A stretch of DNA of 64,000 nt from Heterobilharzia americana (taxonomy: Eukaryota > Platyhelminthes > Trematoda > Strigeidida > Schistosomatidae), in assembly GCA_944470555.2 (NCBI GenBank), contig OX104134.1, positions 57,341,890 to 57,405,889 of the forward strand, read 5' to 3'. Below are positions 35,736 through 48,106 of this stretch, piece by piece. The position numbers and the translations under genes were made by a program. The notes under the pieces are model-generated. The model had not been told where the DNA came from, searched no databases, and saw only the letters and a program-made list of their open reading frames with translations. Position 1 is the stretch's first letter; each line of letters opens with the position of its first letter.

Positions 35736-37176
35736 ATTTTACCCACTATCGATTGTAAAAGTATTCTGTACTCATCTGCAACTAAAGTATATGAGAAGAT
35801 CTGATGATCAATATTGAAAATTTTCAAAATGATTGAAATGATTTACCTCTTCTATTTCCTTCCATATACCAAGAAACATTACCTGGGTATGTATAAAAAG
35901 CAACATGTAATCCAAGTGCTCTGAGATAACATCCTATTTCTTATTCAGACATCTTTTATTTATCCTTAACAAGACAGTTGAGTTGGGGCATTCTGAATCT
36001 TCTTGTGATTCAGTGACTCCAAACAAGTCAGTTTTCTAGATCATAAGTCACTTTTACTGTTTAACAGCATACGATAGTATTTAATTGCTCAAATTTTTAT
36101 GCTTCAGCTTTTTATCCTATGGTTAGTGCCTGGGTTTTTAAGTCACTGAAAATTATTGGCATACATGTATCATTAACATGATTCATTCTTAAATGGTTAT
36201 CATACATATAAGGCCAGTCACTAAAGAATACGTTGTAATCATTAAGATGAACCCAGTTACACTACAGAAATCTGGAGTTAGTGTGTGAATATTAGATGTT
36301 TATTGCAGAAACCCAAGAATACAAGTTCCGCACTCTATATGATCACGCAACGAGACGTAATTACAGAGTAGTGGTTGGTCCACTCTTCGGTCTCACAATA
36401 AATTAAACACAAGTGAATTAATTTGATGATATCCTTTGATTACATACAGCCCCTTGTAATAACTTCAGTCGTTCTCTAACCTTGTAGACAAACATTTCGA
36501 TGAAACAAACAGTGAATAACTCACAATTAGATCAGGTATAGAGTTTTGAAATTTTGTTGAAGTTCGGATGCATTTCTTTAAAAAGTATTTTTCTGGTCAT
36601 CAATTACAGTGGCTAACTTTTTAACCATCTTTATAGAATTTAGAATATTTTATAAAGCTTCCATGAAATCAAATATGTTCTGTCAAAAATAATCAAAACA
36701 CAACACAACTTTCATGTTTTATATTTGTTCATCTGTACTAAAAGTGATAAACATTGGATTTGAAAATTCATGACCACCATTCATATTTTATGAATTTTAT
36801 TAGTCTTTTGTGATTATTTTACATCAATCAAATACTGATTAATATTTAATATGAACCGATTTGCTTATTTCTGTTTTAATCTTGTGAAATAATTTATCCT
36901 GTATGAAAAGACAGAACTCAGTAAATTTACCTCTTTATGTAAGAATTAGGGATTGGTACGTGGATGTTCGAAAAAGTGCAATTTAGCTGTAGATCTTTGT
37001 TTGATCTAGTGTCGAAAGGTTTCCGAAAGTATTTCATGATACACTAATGAGAGGTTGCAATGTAAGTTTAAACAGTCCTGATATAAAGTGGTTCTGCAAG
37101 TGACGTCACTCGATCCTGAATACTCTTTTGATATTTATCGTAGTTGGATGCTAATTACAAAACTGTTGAATGTCAG

Positions 37177-37179
<3 letters not shown>
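35736..37179. other. Unassigned sequence
   Basis: A GC-richer patch at 36310-36400 (cacgcaacgagacg...) stands out from the AT-rich surroundings and may be a repeat fragment, but has no identifiable features. No supported gene. Confidence 0.3.

Positions 37180-37229
<50 letters not shown>
37180..37229. repeat. (AT)n microsatellite
   Basis: Fifty bases of AT repeat; the apparent Tyr-Ile repeat protein read through it is an artefact. Confidence 0.95.
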
Positions 37230-37232
<3 letters not shown>

Positions 37233-37319
37233 CCAAGATGGTATATATTGCTTACCAATTTCGAACGTCTTCTAGCCAAAAAGGAATTATTTTTAAAGAG
37301 CACTGGGGATCCTTAGGTT

Positions 37320-38966
37320 AACTTAGAGAAAACAAGGATATCCTTATTCTGAGTACAAATAAGGGAGAATATGTAGCTCTTATAAACAAAACAGACTGTT
37401 ACAAAGATGTAAGAAATTCTCTCTAACAACTCGGAATTTATATTGGATAGTAATGCTAAAGACCAAACGTCATGTGTTGAAATGCAGATGGTACAGCAAC
37501 TATAGCAGCTCCTCAAGGCTAAATACTTAGATAAAACCACATTTAAAGACATTAAACCAATTGGATCACAGATCCTAAAGTTATGTGGACGAGGAGAAAT
37601 ACACTAGCCAAGTGTGACTTTAAAGTATGTATTATCAATGATAAAGTCGCCCCGTCACAAAGTAGCTCAGTGGTTATGCGGAGTTCTCGAACCATTGCGC
37701 AAATGTTTTGGAGAACATACTGTTTCCGATACCTTCCTTTTTTTGAAACCTCGCCGCCTTTCATAGCACTAGTAAGCATTTTGTTTCATTTGGTGTTGTA
37801 TCTCTCTCCAGTTGATGAAACCATTGAGTTTATCTGTCGAAAAGCCGGTAATATCCCTATTCCAACAAAAGAGTTGAGAAAGGTTTCTAAATCTATGAAC
37901 CAAGAACATCTTGTTGCAGTTCAACTAACAGTCGTTCCGCCAAACTGATGGAGTCACAATGGAAAGCCCTTTGGGTACTCTTTTCACTGATTTATTTTTA
38001 TCCAGTCCGGAAAATGGTAGCTTGAGGCTCCTCACTGGTCAGACGGAACTTTACCAGCGGTACATGTACGAAATATTCATTGTATGTAATAGCAAAGCGG
38101 AGGCAGAAGCACTTCTAAAAAGCCTAATTCTTGTCACCTATACCTGACCTTTACGATTGAACAAGAGGAAAATAATACGACTGGTTTTTTAGATGTCTCA
38201 TTAATGAAAAGAATCGATGGATCTATCGAAAGGTCCATCTGTATGAAACTTCCATGGATAGGACATTACCTTCATTTTAGGAGCTTTGTTCCGATCCAAT
38301 ACAAATTGAATGTAGTCACAACGCTGTTCAACAGAACCAGGAAAATTCGCTCCGATAGCACACTAGACTATGAAATGGTGACTTTGAAAAACGTGCTAGT
38401 GAAGAATGGGTACCGAGGAAGCTTTGTCAACAAGCACGCAAAATGGATAGGGAGTAGAACAACGTTCCTAATAGTGCAGAAGAAACCAGTCTATATCACC
38501 TTCCCATTCAAAGGTGACGACGTGCTAGTAGTTAGACGAAAACTTGAGAAGTCCATCAGAAGGACTTACTACGCTGCTAAACTCGTGCTCCTCAGCACCA
38601 CCAAAAGGGTGCTGCAACAATCAGGGAAAGATAGGGCTCCAATCCTCGACATCTTAATGCATACATCAATTCGAATGTACCTACAGAAGCATTAGTCGTA
38701 CGGAGAGGCGTCTGTCTAACTGAATGGTTGTGCGCCTACCTAAATGGTTGAAGGATGCCGAGAGAAAGACCCCGAGGAGCTCGGTAAAAAAACACTTAAG
38801 GGACTATGGACATGATATTGATACCTGTATGTCCTTTGCGGTTATCATTAGACAGTAAAATAGGAAGTTGCTTGGATATTCAGAAGCCTGTGGGATTCAA
38901 GTTGTCAAACTAAACCTCTGCAGTCAGAAGGAAATGGTAGTCAGCTTGAATCTGCCGTGGTAGGAA
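37320..38966 (+). pseudogene. Penelope-like element, RT to GIY-YIG, decayed
   Basis: This is the most complete PLE in the window. An N-terminal RT entry (ENKDILILSTNKGEYVALIN) lies at 37325-37385. VDETIEFICRKAGNIPIPT sits near 37812-37868. FRQTDGVTMESPLGTLFTD (37937-37993) is the GSPLGPLLAD block. RYMYEIFIVC stands at about 38060 where RYVDDTFII is expected, so both catalytic aspartates are lost. Next come SIERSICMKLPWIGHYLHF and FVPIQYKLNVVTTLFNR (38285-38335), KNGYRGSFVNKH, and FPFKGDDVLVVRRKLEKSIR (38500-38560). The GIY-YIG start CIHQFECTYRSISRTERRLS is near 38660-38720. PKWLKDAERKTPRSS then leads to the usual terminus VVSLNLPW and a stop at 38964-38966. Several frameshifts break the frame. 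The RTE element begins within a few tens of bases after this terminus. Confidence 0.85.
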
Positions 38967-38984
38967 TCACAACATTGTCTAATC

Positions 38985-41900
38985 ATAAATAATCTTTCTT
39001 ACTTGCTTTTCGCTCTTAATTATCACCCATCTGATATTTTGCTTTCCTTCCCTGATTTGATTCGCCTGATTAACCTTATTCCTATTATCATTGTCATTAT
39101 TATTATTCATCTCAATATACACCTGATTTTCCTATTATGTCTGCATATGTACTACTAACCATCTTGTTTTCAGTGATATGATCGAAGCTCAATCGATTCA
39201 CTTCTCACCCCTGTATCAACATTATTCTTGTTACTATATTTATTTTCCTAACCTCGCCTGGTTAACTAGTTCACTAGTTACTAGCCGGTCCTAAGCCCGG
39301 GTAAACAGGGAAGGTTGGGCATATGGCTAGCAACCCTACCCGGAAAACAAATCTATCCGCTCAAGAAACTTCAAAGCACAAAGGAAATATAAAAAATAAT
39401 AACAAAATTATTCCTCGCTGGAATCGGAGAGGAAAAATGACGCCAGTTGGTGAAACCCTTTGGGAAGCCAATTGGCCGATATGTCTTCTCTCCCTCGATG
39501 AAAGCGAAAGTAAACGTGGGGACATGGAATGTCTGCAAGATGTTTGAACCCACCAAGGAAGTCCAGACTGCAAACGAGATGAAGAGGTATCACAATGAAG
39601 TGCTTAGAATATGCGAAAGCAGATGGAATGCGAGTGGACTCTCCAAACTGTCAACTGGAGAATCAATAATCTACTCCGATATTGTCACCCAGATGACAAC
39701 CACGAGCACACTGAGTGATGGAGTGGCTATCATGATGTCCCCTTGAAGAGCATCGAAGGCCCTCATGCAGTGGGAACCAATCTCCTTCTCCAGGATCATG
39801 ACAGCAAGGTTCAACTCAAAAGGAAGGAAGGTCACAATCATACAATGCTACACTATGCACCTACAAATAATGCAGAACCAGAGAAGGAAAAGGAATTCTA
39901 CAGATAACTTCAATCAACACTGGACAAGTCCTCAGTTGGCGATATCAAAATTCTGATGGGTGACATGAATGCCAAACTGGGAGTGGACAACACAGGAAGA
40001 GAACTAACCATGGCCCGACAAGCGCTCGGTGAGGTGATGAACGAGAATGGAGAATTGTTTGCAGAATTCTGTGCATTCAACGATTTAGTGATTGCAGTGA
40101 GGCACTGTGTTCAAGCACAAGGATATCCACAAAGCGACATGGATATCACCAGACTCCAGGACACACTAAAAATCAGATCGACTTTATCTCAATCTCAAGA
40201 AGATGGAGACGCAGCCTACTGGACACAAGATCAAACTACGAAGAGGAGCAGATGAAGGTTCACACCACTCGCTATCTAGTGCAAGGAACCTTCCAAATCA
40301 AGTTGAAAGCTTTCAAGGAAGCTGACGATAGACAGCAGTTCAAGTTAAACACTCGGAAACTGAAGGGCGAAACTACAAAGCACATCTTCACGTCATGCAT
40401 CAAGACAAAATCGGAGATATCGAGAAAAATCCCTGAAGAAACCTGTGTGGAAGAACACTGGGAGTCTTTGAAAGAGATGTGGAAGGAAACCTGCACAACA
40501 GTATTAGGAAGAAAGAAGATAAGGAATGGATCTCAATGGATACATGGAAACTGATAGAGGAGGGAGAGGAGGATGGTGAAGCAGAAGATAAACCAGTGCA
40601 AGGATGCTCAACGAGAGGCGGAACTGAGTACAATGTATAAAACACTGGACAAAGAAGTGAAGAAGAGTGCACGCAAAGTCAAAAGACACTTCTGCGACAC
40701 ACTGGCAAGTGAAGCAGAACAGGCTGCAGGTAAGAGAGACCTGACAACATTGTATCAAATAACCAGGTAACTATCTGGAAGGGAAGAGATCAACACAGAT
40801 GAAACCAATAAAAGACGATAAATAAAATTTGATCACCAAAGAAGAGAAACAAAGGAAACAATGGGCCGACCACTTCAAGAGGCTCTTGAATCGACCACCA
40901 CCACCACCTGCACTTCGTCCAGAAATACCACCTACAGCCGCTGAGATACAAGTGACTATAAATCCTCCAACAAAAGTGGAAGTCCTGAACGCCATAAAGC
41001 CAGTGAAATGTGGGAAAGCAGTAGGACCAGATGGGATCCCGCCAGAAGCACTGAGAACAGACGCAGAGACAACGACGGACATGCTCACACCACTATTGCA
41101 GAAGGTGTGGAAGGAAGAGAAGGTACCTGGTGATTGGAAGAAGGGTTACCTTGTCAAACTCCAGTGTTTACAAGAACTAGCGCGGAAACACTCTCCTGTC
41201 CACCCCAAGCAAAATATTAAGCTGCATCATCCTGGAGAGGCTAAAGGATGCACTGGATTCAAAACTGCGACCGGAACAGGCAGGCTTCAGGAAGTACAAA
41301 TCATGTGCAGACCAAATTGCAACGCTACACTACGCATCATCATAGAAGAGAGTATAGAATGGCAGTCAACTCTACACCTCAACTTTATCGACTTTGAGAA
41401 GGCCTTCGACAGCGTCGACCGAGAGGTAATTTGGAAACTGCTTCATTACTACGGAACACCACAAACCTTCATCAATCTCATTCAACAACTACATGAAGAC
41501 GCCATATGCCAAGTAATTCACAACGGGAAGCTCAGTGACGCCATTTGAAGTGAAGATAGGAGTGAAACAAGGTTGCCTACTATCCCCCATGATATTCCTG
41601 ATTGTGGTCCACTAGATCATGCAGCAGACAACAGTGGGAAGCGAGAAGAGGAGGACACAATGGCTGGACCGCGGAAAAGAACCTAGAAGACTTGGATTTC
41701 GCCGATGACTTGTGCCTGATGTCACACAAACTTGAAGACCTGCATGCAAAACTAACAAGTTGGCAGAAGAGGTGAGGCAGCGAAGACAGGACTTCATGTG
41801 AATATACAGAAGACAGAGGTGATGAAGATACAGCACCAACAACTCCAACGACAGCAACAAACTCCAATCACCACCAACGGGAGAAACTTAAAGGAAGTAA

Positions 41901-42537
41901 CCTCTTTCACCTATCTAGGTAGCACTGTTTCAACTACAGGCGGCACAGACGAGGATGTCAAGGTCAGAATCGGAAAAGCAAGATAGGCGTTCATTAGGCT
42001 GAGACCAGTGTGGAGATCTTCTGCACTCAGCATACAGAACAAGATTCGGATTTTCAACACCAACGTGAGTCAAATCAGTGCTTCTACATGGTTCAGAGAC
42101 TTGGCGCGTTACGAAAAGCATTTCCAATAAACTACAGACATTCGTCGACAACTGCTTACGCTCGCTACTGAAGATCAGATGGCCAGAAAGAATAAGCAAC
42201 AAGGAACTCTGGTCTAGCAACGAACCAACCAAGAACCTATCACCCAACAAATATGCATTGGAAGGAAGTGGAGATGGACTGAGCATACACTGAGAAAGTT
42301 GACTGGGGACATCACGCATCAGGCAGGCACTCGAGTGGAACCCCGATGGAAAGCGACGAGTTGGGCGTCGGTGCCGAGGGTGACATGGGGGAGATCGTGT
42401 GAGGAGGAAATGAGAGCTTCTAGGCTGTCGTGGAGCCAGGTTCAAAAGATTTCAGAGAACAGAATTCACTGGAGACGTGCTACTGAATCCCTATGTTCCA
42501 TTAGGAACCCAAGGGACTAATAATAATAATAATAATC
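38985..42537 (+). mobile_element. SR2-like RTE-clade non-LTR retrotransposon, nearly full length, defective
   Basis: The order is that of an RTE element: a 5' untranslated region (about 38985-39446, including GGTTGGGCATATGGCTAGCA at 39313-39332), one EN-RT polyprotein, and a (TAA)n tail. Endonuclease: VGTWNV near 39512, ICESRWN (39609-39629), VTIIQCY, MGDMNAK (39956-39976). Linker at 40252-40830. RT: KCGKAVGPDGIPPEAL (41005-41052), FIDFEKAFDSVDRE (41387-41428), GVKQGCLLSP (41561-41590), and an intact FADD at 41698-41709. C-terminal region: SFTYLGSTVS, LHGSETW, RWPERIS. At least five frame changes and several stops disrupt the ORF, for example a TGA at 41546 and a TAG just before the IMQQT block. 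It cannot make a full protein. The long frames on the opposite strand are shadows. Confidence 0.85.
42519..42537 (+). repeat. (TAA)n tail of the RTE element
   Basis: Six TAA-type units directly after the element's terminal GGGACTAA. RTE-clade elements typically end in such short tandem tails rather than poly(A), so this marks the 3' boundary. Confidence 0.8.
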
Positions 42538-43776
42538 ACTTCCGACTAGTTGGTCCCCCAGGTCACTTTTGTTTAAAATTTGTTTGCATCAACCTGTTTT
42601 TCTCCGAAATAAGGCTGCTAGATTTTTGAAGTCTGCTGATGAATGTTTGATAACAGAGCTTTTCATTCTGTCGATTGAAAATCGTCCATAAAGCTGACAC
42701 TTACATTATTAAATCGATTTAAGTTATAAACCTTTTATCATGTGGTCATGCACAGACAAGGCAAAAGTGAAAAACAGCCCTACATGTTCCATAAAGTGGA
42801 AATTTAGAAGATCCGTCATACTATGCAAGTAAAGAATAGTTAACATAGAAGATGTACTATGAGAGAAATCATTTACACTAGCCTTCACTAGTGATGTATA
42901 CCTCAGTTTCTATTGGATGACTACAGGTAATCACCGATATAAATTTCAAGAGATATTCCTTTAACTTATGAGATAGTCAGCTGCTTGATTAGCATTAAGT
43001 GAGATTTAATATTACAGTAAAACTTCGACACTGCGGTAGACTGTGATCCATCGTTCATTTAAAGGTCATTTTAGTTATGAAAAGAATTTTTAAATAATTT
43101 GATTTCAGTCTTTTCTTAAAATGTATGACACAGTGAATAAGAATATTTCACCATCGTGAACCTGAAAAACCAGAGTCAGAGTGAATGAACGAGATTTACC
43201 TTTGGTCTTTGTCCTGCCACCCATTATCATTAGCAAAGACTTAATGAAATTACCCGGTAACTCCAAAGATGATACTTAGAATATCATGGTCATTCACGGA
43301 AGTGTATTTCAATGTAAGAATAATTGTCACATAGTAACGGCGATATAAAAAAGCATCAGTAAGCATTTCCCTGTGACCTTATTTGGGAATCCTGGAATGA
43401 TTTGACTCTTTATCCCAAATTCACAGTTGTAGTTTTGTTCTTCACTCATAAATTCTATTTCAGAGCATCCTGTATACTACTTAAATACATCAGTGAAGAG
43501 TTCACTAATTGGGTATGAATTTTAAGCTTTCTGGAGGTTTTATTCCCTGAATATTATGTACTTCATAAATGAAGCCATTAATTCAAGAAAGCAAGATCAT
43601 TCGTCAAGAAGTCTACGTTATAGATATGTCTGTATGCATATTCTTTTCCATTGTTGAACGGTATATATAATCAAGTATGTCGAGTATCCATCTGACGAGT
43701 ACTACTGAAATTTATGAATTCATTAAACCCTATTTTTTTAACATTCATTGCTTGTTTTCAATTTGTATCGGGAAAC

Positions 43777-43808
<32 letters not shown>

Positions 43809-45249
43809 ACACCCGTATTTTTCTGATCCACTATTATTGAGTCCCAAGTCTAAATAATAAGGAATATGATAAAACGGATAATTATTTATGAACGATTTGT
43901 GAGTATTAAGCACTAGGTTGGATTTCACAGCTGTTTTGGCAGTCAAAATTGCTTCATCAACCTAGTCAATTAGAAATGGAATCCAGATTCTTGGTTTATT
44001 AGCAACTATTATAAATTCAGATAATCTGTGCTTACTCTAAGCCATTACAGCTTTTCTGAGGACAGATTTCTCCACGGTGTCATTGGTGATTTCCTCAACT
44101 CTGGTTATCTGACACAATACTGAAAACTAATTGTAATTAAAGTACCATCTATTGGATGTAAATGTTGAAAGCAGATAAATGATTGTTACTACAACAGCAT
44201 TGGTCGACTGCAGGCCTGATTACAAGTTAACGCTACATATGCACATTGTACCAGTGACAACAGATTAAAGTTAATACTGAAGTAAACAAGATTTGATTGT
44301 AGCTGTTAACTGATCTGAGTTGTAATCAAAATCCCTCCGGTATATGCGTAGCTTTTTAAGCTATAATATTCATTCTTTTACTGAGAACTAGAACGATTAC
44401 ACTTAAGCTGGTGTATTGGATTCCACTAAGTGGTTATGATATCAACATAATTCATCGTTATAAGCAGAACTGATTCAAGGTACAATAAAGTATTACTGGC
44501 TATACTTTTCATTTTTAATGAGTAAAAAAGTTCTCCGGTTGAATACGGCGTAGACTATATCAATCTGATAATTTGAAATACGATTACTATGATGCATTTT
44601 TTAGTGATGCTACTTGACATCTTTATCACTTGTTCAGATATGAAAAAAAATAATTAATGCTTTTTGGATTACTTTCTAATGACCCAAAATAACTGTTTAT
44701 GTAGTTTGCATATAATGAATTTATGAATACACTCAAGAGTATGCATTTATTCATTGAAATAACTCCCAGTACAGCCAATGTCAAATGCGAACTAGGCAAT
44801 TAATTATTACTCTCAACCATAGTTAATTTCGTTTATTCTGAATGGAATACTAGTACTTTATTCCATAACTTCTACTGACGATTATTTTGTAGGTTAAAAC
44901 ATGACAAACTAAGAGTAGGTTGAACTCAGTCGAAAACCACTGGAATGTCATATTTATGAACTAGATAATATTAGGCTTCCAGGAAGTAAAAATAATAAAT
45001 CAGACTATTTCCAGTAAGGCTTTTATGCTCACATCTAACACGTGGTCTATTTACCATATAGGCTTTTCGATGAGTCAAGAGCTGTCTGACCGGCATTAGT
45101 CGGCTTTCTGTGTACTTAAGTTTCCAATTTCCCAGAATCCGTTCTAGTGATCAGTACATCTAAAAATGCCAGAACTTAAAGAAACTTGTCAAAGCACAAC
45201 AAATTACAAAACAAGAACAGTGATGAAGGAAATCCAATGAACCCATTCT
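42538..45249. other. Unassigned AT-rich sequence
   Basis: No supported exon or repeat apart from the microsatellite listed separately. Around 43924 a short minus-strand open stretch has no domain. Confidence 0.35.
43785..43808. repeat. (TA)12 microsatellite
   Basis: Twenty-four bases of TA repeat. Confidence 0.9.
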
Positions 45250-46856
45250 TTCACACTTCTATGTTAGACCGAAAATATACAGTCCAAAGACCCCTTAATG
45301 ACTAATTGTTTCGCTTCTAGGAACTCAAACATACAACCTGTCAAAAGAGCTCTTCAGAAAAATGGAACGTCTCGCAGGATCATGCAACCAATCTATCAGC
45401 TCTTCGACACAATTTTGGAGAAAGTTAAGTATATGCATATTGGCAAGCTAACGATGTCTTTCAACATTAAAGCTCTTTAAACCTCAATTGAATACAGATT
45501 GGTTAAGCATACGGTGACACTTCTCCTTGCCAGTGATACATACCTCTTCAGACAAACACAACTGCAATGTTCAAGCTGGATGGGATTAACTGATTTATAC
45601 CTTGCAACATTTTCACTTCAACGCCAAACTCTGCAAACAGATAAAAGGAACACCAATAGGACAGCCTATTTCATGACTGGTTGTAGAAGCAGCAGCATAG
45701 AGATTGGAAACTGTGATGTTGACGTTGATCAAGCCAAAACTTTGGGTTGGACACGTAGGTGACATGTTTTTCATCATTAAAAGAAGCGAATTGGAATACG
45801 CTTATAAATTAATCAATAACATTTTCAACGACATCAAGTTCACCATGAAGAGGGATAAAACAACATACTTGTATTTTTAGATGTTCTAATCATTAGAACG
45901 AACTAGGAAAAAACGGAAACTGAAGTATACAAAAATCCAAATCATGCGGATCAAATCCTTAAGAATAGCAGCAACAATCCAACAGCACAAAAATCATTTG
46001 TGTGAAAATATTGTTCAAAAGAGCAAAGACAAACTGTAGTACGTCGGCCTTATGGAGAAAAAGAGAAAGCCATTTGATGACTGTTTCGCAGTAGGACGGC
46101 TATCCAAGCAAATTCATCAAAGGATGTTTGTCTAACTTGACGTCAACCTGAAGGTCACCCCTTAAAACCAACAAATGGATCAGCTCACCTTAAATGAAGA
46201 AAGTATTCGAGATCGCAAGTAGATCACTGAGGCATTTGGGAATCGCCATATCTCACAAGCCCATAAAATCTTTCCAGTGTCTTTTATGTAGATCAAGGGA
46301 TGCAACATTAAAGGAAGACAAACCAAACATTATCCATAAAAGAAACTGCAAGAACTACGAAAACACTATATTGGATACAGTGGTTACACTCTTCCTATCC
46401 ATCTACACTAACATCTAGCAGTGAAGGGTTATGACTTCGCTCATATTAATGCACATGGACAACTGTGGACATGGATTTGATTGTGAAAATTTGGAAATCC
46501 TGGAGAGAGGAAATAAAAAGTATGTCAGGGAATATTTAGATGCTTAGTGTTCAGGTCAATCAGTGATCAGCAGACACACTGACACAGATACAATCAATCA
46601 AACAATAAGAAACACAGGAACAAAAACGAAGGTCAAAGTCCACACCAAGGTGACAACCAGTAAAAATACGTACAGAGACAATGAGAATATTCCGGGGGAG
46701 AGACAACCAATCGCACACAAGATCATCAGGACAGGCTACTGAACCATTTATGGAGAAAATCACTTACCTGAATTCTTTCGGAAGTTTGAGCTGATGATAT
46801 TGTCCAGAATGACAATGAAATATACACGACTAAACAATCTAGTTCAAAGAACACAT
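45250..46856 (+). pseudogene. Penelope-like element, second subfamily, decayed
   Basis: Blocks in order: KRALQKNGTSRRIMQPIYQL (45336-45396), TMSFNIKALYT-like with a stop and TSIEYRLVKHTVTLLLASDT (from 45480), LQCSSWMGLTDLYLATF, and a region matching KGTPMGSP with frame changes (45640-45690). WVGHVGDMFFIIKRSELEYA lies from about 45745, where WVRYVDDTF is expected, so motif C is HVGD and one aspartate is lost. NIFNDIKFTMKRDK follows, and LFKRAKTNC-like sequence near 46000. RSLRHLGIAISHKPIKSFQ and LLCRSRD (46225-46300) introduce the GIY-YIG region, whose catalytic residues are not recognisable. The 3' part ends with a hammerhead-like motif. Block order and the RHLGIAISHKP stretch separate this subfamily from the other copies. 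Confidence 0.75.
46785..46856 (+). ncRNA. Hammerhead-like motif at the PLE 3' end
   Basis: CTGATGA at 46791-46797 is followed by a perfect 6-bp stem, ATTGTC (46799-46804) with GACAAT (46811-46816), around loop CAGAAT, and then directly by GAAA (46817-46820). This is the core order of a hammerhead ribozyme. TTTGAG before the core can pair with TTCAAA (46843-46848) as stem I, with one G-U. The base before the expected cleavage point is G, which known hammerheads do not accept, and T46798 is unpaired at the base of stem II. So it is hammerhead-like and probably inactive. PLE terminal repeats are known to carry such motifs. Confidence 0.55.
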
Positions 46857-47871
46857 CATCATTGTCTATCATTTTTCCGTGACCCTAATTCATTCAGCTA
46901 GCTACTGATTAGACCGTTTTACTTGCATTATTGATTAGTGGATGGTATTAAATGCCTATCCAACTTAATGTGGACTTCTGTATAGCCATGAGACTGAAAT
47001 TTGTATTGTTTGCTCTCAATAACTGGAAATCACTATTCTCAGTAGGAACCTAATACAGAATCTTTTTTGTCAACGTGTCTAAATCTGCCATTTGAGAATA
47101 TTTCATATAAATATTCTGATCTAATACCCGAGCAACATAAATATTTATTTAGGAAACTATGTAAGAGTAGTAATCTAGAAGCGATTTCCCTCTGAGTCAA
47201 AAGTATGCAGGTTATTTCAACTATCTTTCAATGCAACCAGTAATAACTACTGTCCTTACATATACATACCTACTCATGGAGTGTTTTGCGTTCATAGTGA
47301 GATATAACCAGATCACAACGTTGGTTAAACTTGCAGAAACATCAACATACCCCAATGCAAACAAGTGAACAGGAGTATTTATCTTTTTCCTATAGTGAAA
47401 TTCGAGCTTTGACTTGCACGATTGTAGTAAATTATGTCAGTCAACTTCAGGAACCTGACTGATGAATGTTCATATAGTGACTTCTTTTAATCTTCTGCCC
47501 ATTAAACCGACAGATTCATGCCGCTAATAAATTTATGAGTGGCTTCTAAAGACTTTACACAAAGCCAGGGAAACTATACAGTGCATATAGCTGCTGGCAT
47601 TACTTACCAAAAGGCGATAAGTATAACCTTATAAAGTAAGACATTCATGAGTTTTGATTTAAAATTATTACTTCTTTGGGCTCTTCAAGAGGAAAGTAAA
47701 TGTTTTCTAAGCTTTTTGTGTGAACTAATTAGTCTTTTCTTTTAAATCCCGAGTATATTGTTACAAATATGCATTTTCTGGTTGTACGCTTGGAAGTTGA
47801 AAGGCTTGCATGCAACACTGCATGCTTTTGTTTAAGTATGAGTATAAAATATTGTTTCGTTTGAAATGTAG
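46857..47871. other. Unassigned sequence
   Basis: No supported gene or repeat recognised. Confidence 0.35.
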
Positions 47872-47998
47872 ATCACGTGTTCTTTCTAAGATAACGAAGA
47901 GGCGCCACCGTCGGACTTCAATAGCTGAAAGCGGTTACATTAATAATCTGCCAGCAAAATACAGTGTCATGAACGAAACTGAGACATTTGTTTGCTAA
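47872..47998 (+). CDS. Candidate terminal exon of an unrecognised gene
   Basis: Following TTTGAAATGTAG, a frame in phase 2 encodes a basic then acidic tail (SRVLSKITKRRHRRTSIAES ... NETETFVC) and ends at TAA 47996-47998. The RRHRRTS cluster resembles a basophilic kinase site and would suit a cytoplasmic tail, but that is inference. Codon usage is less AT-rich than the flanks. No upstream exon can be assigned with certainty; the 33398 exon is on the same strand but ends in phase 0, so at least one exon would be missing between them. Confidence 0.35.
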
Positions 47999-48018
47999 CA
48001 TGTGCACGAATGTGCATC

Positions 48019-48020
<2 letters not shown>

Positions 48021-48097
<77 letters not shown>

Positions 48098-48106
48098 ATA
48101 CATATA
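48021..48106. repeat. Compound microsatellite (TA)n then (TATATG)n
   Basis: About 46 bases of TA repeat pass into TATATG hexamer units (about 48061-48095), ending tatatacatatag. Confidence 0.9.

Noticed and set aside
37088..37321. Open frame containing a Tyr-Ile repeat
   Set aside because: It is only the translation of the AT microsatellite.
37663..37695. TAGCTCAGTGG A box and a B-box-like GTTCTCGAACC inside the PLE, possible tRNA or SINE
   Set aside because: The boxes are only about 10 bases apart, far too close for a tRNA, and no stems form.
41930..42445. 171-codon minus-strand open frame
   Set aside because: Antisense shadow of the RTE C-terminal region, as are the other minus-strand frames at 39361-39593, 40400-41088 and 41580-41867.
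43690..43710. CTGACGA followed by GAAAT as a hammerhead core
   Set aside because: No stem II between the boxes and no stem I partner.
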